This document shows, in pieces, positions 18,590-26,932 of a DNA stretch of 26,932 bases (position 1 is the stretch's first letter; each line of letters starts with the position of its first letter). The stretch is from positions 12,296 to 39,227 of the forward strand of contig MNCI01034249.1 of assembly GCA_015680685.1 (NCBI GenBank), written 5' to 3'. The position numbers were made by a program, and so were the translations under genes. The DNA comes from Gnetum montanum. Taxonomy: Eukaryota > Streptophyta > Gnetopsida > Gnetales > Gnetaceae. The notes below the pieces were generated by a model, which saw nothing but the letters and a program-made list of their open reading frames with translations, was not told where the DNA came from and ran no database searches.

Positions 18590-21500
18590 ATGTCATAAAC
18601 CTTTCCTCCTAGTTGTGGAACTTGTTGGAGTTCTGGCGTGGTTCAGACTTATTGATTCTGATGAATCGGTACCTGATATGACTATCGATCGAAATGGGGT
18701 ATGGTTCAGAATGGGTGTCAACGAATTTCTTGCCTTCATCTTACAAGGATTCAGCTGGTAATATGGTCTCACCTAAGCGAACAATTGGCATAGAGCGTCC
18801 TAGAGACTATGTTACCGAGATCCTCAAATGGCATAGTGGCCTTCGTGGTTGATGTCAATAAGGGATTATCCACGGTTGGGGATGGTCCCTCTGGAGGGCC
18901 CAGATCCACCCATCCATTAACACGTGTATGGGACCTATTATCATGTAGCCCTCACAACGTCAATAGCACCTTATTCCTAGCATCTCGTGCGCACACTTTG
19001 TTCCAGAATCCTCCTAGAACGGTGTACATGGTAGAAAGGTCAGGTTGCTTAATTTATCATTTCTGCTTTGATGCTTAGTGGTTGTTCCTGTTTTGACCAT
19101 CGTTCTTTTGTAGGCCTCAATTTGATAAAGAAGGAGTATGCATAAGTGATGATGGACTTGCATTGGCTCATACCACCTTAGAGGTTTTCATGGCAGGTCC
19201 GACTCTCTGTGGTGCCGTGTTAGCCTAGACCAAGGGTGAAGTTGTCTATTTTCACAAACAATACTCCAAGGCTTTTGCACAATGCAAGGCTCGGGGGTGG
19301 CTACATGGTGATTGGTCCCATAATGCGCCAGTTTTCCCATGCGATGTTGATTTGACTTCTAATGATCAAAATCCATTGTCTAACGGTAAGTAATAGTATT
19401 TTTGAAGCCTTACATTTGTTTGTTCTGCTACCTCATTGGTTGTATTGATTTCATGGTTTTACCCTGTGCGTACAATGGATGTCACCCTTGATGGATTCAC
19501 CATCACAACTAGGCGGACTGAGGGCACCTTGGCCATGAAATTGGGGGAGATCCGCGATGCACAAAGATGGCTGCATGATAAGGCACCGCTGCATATTATC
19601 AGTTGTGTAAGTGATGCTGGCCTCATGGAGTTGTTTACTGCTCTAAGTCCTGATGTATCTGTGACCGAGATGATTGTGATCGTTGATTCTTTCAACGAAG
19701 TTGTTACTTACTATAGCACTCATGTCAAGGGGATTAAAGTAGCTTTCCATCTATCGGTGGAGTTCTTTTTAGACCTTTTCGGTGTACCGACAAATGGGGT
19801 TAAAGTGACTTTGGATAGAGCACAAAAAGAGGTCCATGTTGTTCATGAACTGGAGGATTGGCTGGGTATACTGAAGGGTGCTAAAGGATTCCCTATGCAG
19901 GGCAGATCGAAAGTAACTGAAGTGAATGAGCTGCATCCACTATTCAGAGTGTGAATGTTTCCTATGTCTCTGTCCCAAGTGAAAAATTTTGGGGTAGAAT
20001 CTGTACGTATCATGCACGTGATTCTGGAGACTGGGGTGCATTATAATTGGGCTCAGTTTTTACTCTTAGGTTTTCATGGAGAGATAGTGAGATTATGTTC
20101 GAACATTGAGGTACAGTCCCATTTTACCTTTGCATTCTTTGCTGGTTACTTGTGCCAACTAGAGAAATTTCTAGTAGTTCACGTGGGTAACGAGTACGTG
20201 TTACGGGATCGTGGCTAGATATCTCACCCGTGGAATCGCCACTTATTTGAGGTGACTAAGTCTCAAGATGCTCCGAAAGGGATTGATGAATCAGTTTCTG
20301 TTACGATGGGGGGATCATCTTGTAATTCAATTCACATACGTGACAGCATAGGGTTGGAGCCAGGTGATGTGCCCTATACTGCTAGGAGAGCTGATCGAGT
20401 AATCAAAGAGGCAATCGGTAAGGCAAAATCAAAAGTTCAAAGGCCTAAGCACTCTAGAGAGGTTGCTCTAGCCGTAGATGAACCAAAGGTGAAACACATA
20501 TGATTTAAAATATCTTCACGTGTTAAGTGAGCCTGATTCATCCATTTATCTTTGTTTTATTATTGTTATTATTATTTTTATTTTCAAGGGCATTTGTGCC
20601 AGATTGATGTTGAAGTTACCAATGTCATTAGAGCCAAATCTTGGAGTAAGAAGAGAGGGGTTAGCACCGATCGTAGAGGAGGAAGAGGTCCCCACCAACC
20701 AAGGTGAGGAGAACGAAGTAGGTAATGACGAGATGGAAGTCCCTGTCCCTTTGAGGGAAGAAACGAAAGAGCAAGTGGAAGACACCACAAAAAAAGATCA
20801 TGCTGGCGATCAAGATGAAGCATACGAGCTATTCAATGATTTCTTCGAAGGAAGGTTAAGCCTTGGCAATCCTCTGAATCTAGAAGAGGAGAGGGATTTG
20901 AGTATGCTCTCCTTATTATGTTTATTTGATTTTTTGAATTATTTCATTTCCATTATTTAGAGTTTTGACTTTATGTTTGTGTCGCTACAAGACACAGATG
21001 TTGAAACCAGAACGACACCTAATGTTCACTCGGAAATACCTACGATGAAGATTCCAATGGAAACAACCATCAAAGTTGGTTCGTCTCCTATAAATGAACC
21101 ATTTACTTGGATTGAAATGCCAACTAAAATGGATTTTATCCTTGGTATCGTTGATGAGGTAGTTGATCGCATCCAACAAGGTCATCCTAAAATAGGTACA
21201 TATGTTTAAAGCATTTTGATTCTTTCTAGTTTCGCATCTGTTTCTACTGTCCGATGTCTAATGTATATTCTCCTTATATTGATAGGTGCTAAACTAAAGT
21301 GGGATCCATCCGAGGCCACTTGTATTGACAGTCTGCCTAAACTACTATCAGAAATTGAGCAAGTGCCAAGACAGATCTATGATGAGGTGGCAGAATGTGT
21401 TGTGCAAAATGCCAAGTCTCTTTGGACCTGTAGGTGTTCTATCGAAAAGCTATGGTTGCGAATTCAGGAAGGGGAAAAAGAGATTGCCAAACTATCAGCA

Positions 21501-22284
21501 GAATGAGATGACTTTAAGTCACACTATGAGTTTGCCTCTACTAGGTTGACAGGTGATCGTTCTTGGTCAACTTCCGAAGTTACTTATACCAGATATTGGA
21601 ATCTATTGAACCGCCAAGTAACTATGAGACGGGAGTTGGCAGAGCGAAAGGCACAAATTGACTTGCTAAATCTCAAGTGTTAGGATTGGAAAGCTTTCGC
21701 TTCTAAGGTGCGGAAATGGGGTCAAGATGAGAAGAATCATAAGCACCATTATAAAAAATCATTAAAGGAGATATCCATAGAAAAGCGTCAACTAGAGCTA
21801 TTTGTAGAGGGTTTAGGCCTACGATTGTTATTTGATACCTTTGCGAGGCACACTGTGGTAGAGATGGAATCTCCCAAGAGAGTAATTACAATAGCTTTTG
21901 GGGGAGGTTTCTGTAGGTGAGTTTCCTCTTAAACACCCTACTTGGTCTACTATGGATAAAGGAAAGGCCTTAGCCAATATTGATCTAGGCCTTGATGGAA
22001 CTGACTGGGCCAGTGTCCTTGAAGAAGAAATCCTTTGTCGGCTAGAGTTTGGTCTATGAGGATCCTCTTCGGTAAGTGGTTTAAACTTGTAACTCTTTAT
22101 TTGTTTTTTAGGAGAAAATGTTATGCCCCCCCTTTTTTGTTTTTAGCTGAGTATTTTCTTTTATTATTTTTTTTGTTTTTCACAGAGTCATGGCGATGAT
22201 GGCGATGAGGGTGGCCCCAGTGGAGGGAAAGCTCATGATGTGGGGGCCTTTGAGGGGAAAGCCCCTCCTGATCCTAATGCTTAA
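18590..22284 (+). pseudogene. Unit B antisense multi-exon gene
   Basis: This gene is antisense to the retroelement, between protease and RT. Inferred exons are 18590-19038, 19114-19385, about 19470-20488, 20589-20901, 20992-21195, 21286-22071 and 22186-22284 (TAA). Introns are 75-114 bp with GT...AG ends, for example 21196-21285 (GTACAT...GATAG) and 22072-22185 (GTAAGT...CACAG). The product would be about 1,000 residues. Exon 3 encodes IVDSFNEVVTYY followed by VKGIKVAFHLSVEFFLDLFG, weakly like the plant transposon-associated domain family. Exon 4 is acidic (VEEEEVPTNQGEENEV). Exon 6 is highly charged and probably coiled coil (WGQDEKNHKHHYKKSLKEIS). Exon 7 is Gly/Asp-rich. Stops at 19226, 19952, 20216, 21504, 21681 and 22057, a frameshift near 18760, another near 21900 and a lost intron-2 acceptor make it a pseudogene. 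The first exon and true start are uncertain. Function unknown. Confidence 0.75.
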
Positions 22285-22688
22285 TTTTAAATTTGACGTT
22301 GTCATTAGTTATGTTTATGTGAGTTGTAAACATAATGTTTTGTTTTGGGTTGTGTATGGATAGATGCATGAACTTGGTTAACTCTTGTAATCATCTATTT
22401 ACATATTTATATGTATATATATATTTTTGTTGTTTTTAGATTTCAGTTGTTTTTTTTTTGTTTTGTTGTTTCTGAATGTTGAAAAGGAATAATATAGTGA
22501 CATAGAGCGAAAGTCTTTTTGCTTGTTTGTTGTTTAAGTATAAACATGAAATAAAATGCAAATGTAACCTAAACAATAACTGTGCCATAATAAACATGAA
22601 GGAAGGCGTAATTTATATTATAGAGATGTAATCATAGAATGTAAATTGAGAATTTAAACTTTTGAGACAAACGAAAGTAAACTTTCTC
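22285..22688. other. A/T-rich 3' flank of the antisense gene
   Basis: This is A/T-rich sequence with TGTAA and TTTT elements that could serve polyadenylation of the antisense gene, and a short TA run (ATGTATATATATAT, near 22410-22425). I see no coding segment on either strand. Confidence 0.4.
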
Positions 22689-22956
22689 TAGTTTAAGGTC
22701 ATTTCGGGCCATACGTGTGTGCGTGTCAGTTTAAAATCATGGAAAACTACGACGTGACCGTTCTAGTTTAAGGCCATTTCAGGCCTCCAATAAACCAGAT
22801 GGATGTCAACTAATACAATGAGTTGTGATGCAAACTGGCCATTTCTGACCATGGCTAGTTTTAAGTCATTGCGAACATGCGATAGTTTAGTGTCATTCCA
22901 GACATGTGTAGTTTAGCGTCATTTTGGATGAGTGGTAGTTTAACATCATTTCGGAC
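22689..22956. repeat. AGTTTA-type array, unit B, protease side of the block
   Basis: Copies start at 22689, 22727, 22764, 22857, 22883, 22909 and 22936, with a decayed one near 22832. Examples are TAGTTTAAGGTCATTTCGGG and TAGTTTAACATCATTTCGGA. Spacing is 26-38 bp apart from the gap around 22800. The array ends about 14 bp before the stop of the protease frame. Confidence 0.8.
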
Positions 22957-22969
22957 TGGTGGCGGTTTG

Positions 22970-23962
22970 TTAATTATTTAATAACTTTTTGATTTTCTTC
23001 ATTTTTATATTAGGAGTGGGTTTAATGGGTACGATCTGATACTTGGCATCTCCTTCACTAATCACATTGAACGGTAGCTCTGACCAGGAGACGTCTGGCA
23101 GAGTAAGCTCTGAGGCAGTATCCTCGAATGTTTCTGGGTTAGGTGTTGTTTCCTTGCTTTTTGAGAGATCACGATTCATGTGTTGGACATCACTTTGGGT
23201 TTCGTTTACTTCCTTCGGTATGGGTTTTTCGGAGATTTTGTCGAGTTTATGCTCATGTGGGGCGTCCCCTTGTTCAGGCTCCTCAAATTTAACTTTGGAG
23301 CCTTGATTTGCTTCCATGTGAGATGAGATGGTGGATGTAGTAGTATCCCCATGGATAATGATTTCACGCCCTTCATAGGGTAAGTGAATCTCTTGATGAA
23401 TGGGGGAAGACACCACTTTTAGTTGGGCTAGCCAGGGCCGTCCCAGAATTAGGTTAAAACCGGACATCTCATCAATAACTACGAAGTCTACGGATGTGGG
23501 GAATCGATCCCCTACTATAAAATCCAAGGTCAATGTACCTTTAACCACTACTCGTGATCCATTAAATGACTTAAGACATGTTGTAGATGTCAGTTTGATT
23601 AATTCTATAAGCCTTAACTATTCAATGATGGGATAAGGTACTACGTTTGTGGCTGCTCCATCATCTACATGTACTCGATGTATTTTGAATTGATTAACTC
23701 GTATGGTTATAAACATAGGTTTGTGGGTAATGTCTCCAGCTTTTTCATCAATCTTAATGTTTTTGGGGTGAAAGCCTAATGATTTAGGTTCGGATCCTTG
23801 TCGTGTAGACATTACTACATGGGTAGAGGATTCATTTGTGGGTAGGTTTTCACTAACTAGGATCAATGTTAACATTTGTACTACAGCTTCACGATGAACT
23901 AGTGAAGACAAAATGAGGTTATACAAGCCTAATGATGTGTTCTTTTGTTTAAGGGCTTGCAT
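22970..23962 (-). pseudogene. Unit B aspartic protease and C-terminal linker
   Basis: This retropepsin-type protease would process Gag-Pol. The segment starting near 23962 leads through ITHKPMFITIRVNQFKIHRV to the active-site segment VHVDDGAATNVVPY (about 23650). It has Asp-Asp-Gly-Ala where most family members have Asp-Ser/Thr-Gly-Ala. A TAG at 23618-23620 interrupts the frame. It reopens with VKGTLTLDFIVG, then FNLILGRPWLAQLKVV (about 23430), the conserved flap-distal ILGRPW motif. A charged linker follows with GSKVKFEEPEQ and WSELPFNVISEGDAKYQIVP, ending in TAA at 22970-22972 next to the AGTTTA array. No RT follows directly; RT lies 6 kb further along the minus strand. Confidence 0.9.
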
Positions 23963-23965
23963 AAC

Positions 23966-26932
23966 CTATGTTAGAGTGTTAGCTAAGTCTTTACCATTGG
24001 GTATATTCTGGTCCATGGCTACTTGATCCATTGGGCCTGACAGTTGTATCTCATGTGGGGTGACTCTCATGTTATTGTTCATGACTGTTGGGTTTGAAGT
24101 GTGTTGCACTCTTGATTTTTCCTCTTTATAACTCATACTTGGATCATTGTTGGAAGGGGCCATAGGTATTGCGCTTAACGGAGTTGGTTTCAGGGGCCCC
24201 AATGGAAGGCGTTGGCATTCCTTCGCCAAACGTTCCCTGGTGAGCCTATCTACCAGGCGTTCTCATATGGGTTGTGTGGGAACATTTGGTGTTGGAGTAT
24301 GGGGTTGTTTCAGGACTTGAATGATGAATGGGATGGGACTGGATTGTGTGTGAGGTGTATCGGGCTGTCTAGGCACCTTGACCACAAATGGGATTGGGTG
24401 ATTTGTAGTTGGTACCTGTGTCGTAACAACCGTCGGTGGCATCTGGATCATGAAGGGAGTGGGCCGGTTTGATGGTGTCATACTAGCGGTTGTATCAGCA
24501 TGGGGCACACGAACACAAAATGGTTTGGTTTGGGGTGGTACCTATGCTGTTGCCACCGCGGGAGATACTCAGATGACCAATGGTGTTTGCGGGGTAGGGG
24601 GATCGTATGGGGAATATGAAAGTTGAGGCGATGTTAGTGCAGTAGGGGGAACATGAACTACGGAGGGGTTTTTTGGTGTTTCATAATTATTGTCTGTGTA
24701 GATGGTGTTAATTGGGTATGGCACTTCTTTAGTGTTTAGGGGATCTTTACATATACCCATGGACTAGTTTTGTGGTTTGAATAGGTTGGCCTCATCAAAA
24801 GTGATCTCACCTCCATCAATCATTCATTGAATGTCTTGTTTTAAGGTGAAGTAATAGTCAGTGCCATGCCCATTACGTTGGTGGTACTCACAAAATCGAT
24901 CTAGTCTAAAGCCTCTTGGAACTGGGGGCTCATCCAGTGTCACCAAGCTTGGGTTCTTGACCAATTCACAGAATCGATCATGTCTTTGAATTACTGTGGG
25001 GGATAATTGTTTATGTTTCATTAATCCAGCCTTCAAGAGTTGGTCAAATGATTGTGAAGGTTTCATGGGCAATGGTGTGTATTGAGAGAGGTTTCTCCTC
25101 TCAAAGTTTCTCGCATGACCCTGTGTAGCATTTTGCGATGTGGACAGTCCGGGTGTAGCAGCGAGAGTAGGTCTAGTATAGCTAGTAGGGGTGGTGGGTG
25201 GTTTACCTTGTTAACTTGTACTTGTCTGTTGAGTTTCTACTACTGCTGCTACTGTTGCCTTAGCCTTTTCTTTGTCTTTTTTAGTGTGTTGATTTTTAAA
25301 GGCTAAGTAAGCAGGGTCATGGCTATTTTGGGCCGCCTCTTCTATGTTCTTTATTTGCATGAAGGCTTGGCTTAGAGTGTGCGCATTCAAATAGTACAGT
25401 TTAGATTTCACGAAATCATTTACGGCTCCCTTTAGGATGGTGAGTAGGTATGTTTCAGGGATTGGTTCATGAAGTTTATTTAGTGCAGTACTCTATCTCT
25501 GAATAAATTTTTGTATAGGTTCAAGCAGTGCTTGTTTTACCTGTATCAAATTGTCCAGGGTTCCTTCAGGTTTCAGGTTGTATTTAAACCTGCTAACGAA
25601 TTGGTGTAAGAGATCCTCCAAAGAGGATATGGAGTTACGAGGCAAGGCTCGGTACTAGTCTAAAGCTCTCCCAGTGAGGGACATGGCGAAAGCAAGTAAG
25701 ATTGCATGGGGCAATGCCTGAAGCAATAAACATTCTAGTTTAAAAGTGACCAGATGGGCGTTGGGGTCCCCTTCCTCGTTGTATTTGGTTAGTTGAGGCA
25801 AAGAAACTCCTCTGGGCAGGGTCAATGGTGGTACCGAAGAGCTAATAGGATCATCTTGGTAAAAGTCCAATACTTTAAGCTCTTCATTGTTGGCTGTTTT
25901 GAGGCATTTTACCTTATCAGTGAGTTCTTGCATCATCTTTTTAGCTTCGGCCCAATCTTGGGCACCAGGTGAAATGGCAAGTGGGTTATGTTGTGTAGTA
26001 TGGAAGTTAGATTGTTGTACGGTGGGTGGGAAAGAAGAAGGCTAAGTGGTTGGAAGTTGTGCTTGTGGAATATTAGTGGTAGGTGCTACTAAGGATGGCA
26101 TATTGTAAGGAAAGGGTTGTTGTTGTTGTTGTTACTGTATCTGAGGGATGTTGATGGGTGGAATTATAGGCGGTGGTATGTTGTAATGAGGGGGTTGATG
26201 CGGTTGTGTACTAGCTATAGCCCATTGTCCAGTCATGATTTGCAAGGGAATACCCTGAACTTGTTGAAGTGAAGTGGTGAGGGGTGTTCCTTGGGTTTGA
26301 ATTTGTGGTATATAGTGAGCAGATGTAGAAGCAGGTATCAAAGATGGCATCCCAATCACTTGGGGTGGAAAGGTCACCCCTACATTAGTTTGAGGGGGGT
26401 GTTGTTGAGGTTGTGCTTGTAAGAGAGGGGGTAACGTGGTGACGGGAGGAATAGGGGGGATGGGTATATTGAATTGAGTGTAGGTGATGGGGAGAGTGGG
26501 AATAAGAGTGGTTACTTCCTGTTGAGGCACATGTGCTTGAGTGGTTTTAAATGAATGAAGGGACATAGTCTCCCTTGTGAAAGGGTGAAATAACGGGTTC
26601 GCGTAAGTATGCGGACTGAGAGTATGGTACGAATCCTCATGTTTGGACTGAGCTACAAAGTCATCCTCATCTTCTAATTGAGGATTTACTATGCCCTGGT
26701 CCAGAGACTAACTCCTTACTAGGAGGAGCTGCGAGATGAGCTTAGAGTAGTGTTCTGGAAGAGGGATGATGTCATATGGGGATGGGATGAACTCATGTCC
26801 TCCCTTATGAATTAGTTCATACTACTTCTTAGCCTCCAGTTCAGTTTGATCTACTGCCAAACTATCTTGGATCTTTACACATATAAAATTATACTATTCT
26901 TGTGTTATGACATTAAATGATGGACTCTTACC
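23966..26932 (-). pseudogene. Unit B gag, 5' part cut by window edge
   Basis: Gag would build the particle. The same frame as the 26566 ATG is readable up to the right edge (HEFIPSPYDIIPLPEHYSKL), broken by TAG at 26708-26710, 26822-26824 and 26894-26896, so Gag or an upstream ORF starts outside. Residues from 26566 to 26132 are Pro/Gln-rich (IPIPPIPPVTTLPPLL). The capsid-like core follows at 25936-25211 (LPRGVSLPQLTKYNEEGDPN, LTGRALD, SLEDLLHQFVSRFKYN). A zinc-knuckle segment CEYHQRNGHGTDYYF at 24900-24840 has Tyr in place of the last Cys, near 24853. A run of PxPFxIxVP repeats (24600-24263) and a linker lead to the protease. Stops break it in several places. Confidence 0.85.
24270..24600 (-). 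repeat. In-frame ~63-bp repeats encoding PxPFxIxVP units in gag
   Basis: The minus-strand frame contains QTPLVI, TKPFCVRVPH, RPTPFMIQMPP, HPIPFVVKVPRQ and SPIPFIIQVLKQ at intervals of 20-22 residues, so five tandem units of about 63 bp. A sixth, degenerate one (NPSVVHVPP) lies upstream. They sit between the zinc-knuckle segment and protease. Unit A keeps remnants (PTTPFIIWVPSH) near 8640-8700. Confidence 0.75.

Larger units (their letters stand above)
11339..26932 (-). mobile_element. Unit B: Tat-type Ty3/gypsy LTR retrotransposon, better preserved, 5' end outside window
   Basis: Read on the minus strand, unit B runs gag (26932-23966), protease (23962-22970), a 6 kb block with an antisense gene (22956-17000), RT, RNase H, archaeal-type RNase H and integrase (16986-13513), a 3' repeat array, a purine tract, and the candidate LTR shared with unit A. 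Domains are clearer than in A and broken by few stops, so B seems the younger copy or the slower to decay. The 5' LTR must lie beyond the right edge. The internal length of at least 14 kb fits the large Tat/Ogre elements. Confidence 0.85.

Noticed and set aside
19386-19470. Clear acceptor for intron 2 of the unit B antisense gene
   Set aside because: The donor GTAAG at 19386 is good, but no AG lies near the expected border. The acceptor seems mutated, so the exon 3 start is given only as approximate.
20546-20823. Two minus-strand ORFs inside the antisense gene block, which could be element coding
   Set aside because: They are shadows of the acidic exon 4. They match no retroelement domain, and the plus-strand reading is the one conserved in unit A.
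22404-22430. TA-rich run as a TATA promoter
   Set aside because: It lies downstream of the antisense gene's stop, and on the minus strand it is inside the PR-RT block with no ORF to drive.
26115-26133. TTG-repeat run as a microsatellite of interest
   Set aside because: It is a short run encoding part of a Gln-rich gag segment, ordinary low complexity.

Overview
The window is plant repeat DNA from a large, repeat-rich genome. It holds two decayed copies of one Ty3/gypsy LTR retrotransposon family, head to tail, both with their sense strand on the minus strand. A seed plant is well supported and a gymnosperm is possible but not shown. The pol order is protease, reverse transcriptase (RT), RNase H, a second archaeal-type RNase H, then integrase. 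The second RNase H is established as a mark of the Tat/Ogre lineage. No intact gene, tRNA, rRNA or CRISPR array was found.

Unit A (1 to about 12.57 kb), read on the minus strand: gag (about 10.5-8.2 kb), protease (about 8.2-7.4 kb), a foreign block (about 7.0-2.2 kb), RNase H plus archaeal-type RNase H (about 2.18-1.12 kb), and integrase running off the left edge. Its RT is missing. Unit B (about 11.3 kb to the right edge): gag running off the right edge (26.9-24.0 kb), protease (23.96-22.97 kb), a foreign block (22.95-17.0 kb), RT (16.99-15.77 kb), the two RNases H (15.77-14.67 kb) and integrase (to 13.51 kb). The 10.5-13.5 kb interval holds A's leader, one candidate LTR (11339-12567, apparently shared by both units) and B's 3' untranslated region.

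The notable part is the foreign block between protease and RT. In both units it carries a multi-exon gene in antisense (plus) orientation (A 2964-6606, B 18590-22284). The copies are diverged and full of stops, but they align exon by exon. At least three introns sit at the same positions with similar lengths (85-114 bp), and the predicted product is about 1,000 residues. One segment weakly resembles the plant transposon-associated domain family found in extra ORFs of plant retroelements; the rest I do not recognise. Just before B's RT the sense strand has a good 3' splice site. This matches the Ogre-type arrangement in which an intron separates gag-pro from RT, so the antisense gene may be nested inside a sense intron.

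Short degenerate repeats built on AGTTTA-nnn-YCAT (period about 31-38 bp) flank the block in B on both sides, lie on the protease side in A, and recur after B's integrase. A second microrepeat (AGCGTG-type) occurs both upstream of B's antisense gene and in the LTR/leader region. Decay is dominated by TAG stops from CAG or TGG and by TGA from CGA, as expected for heavily methylated repeats.
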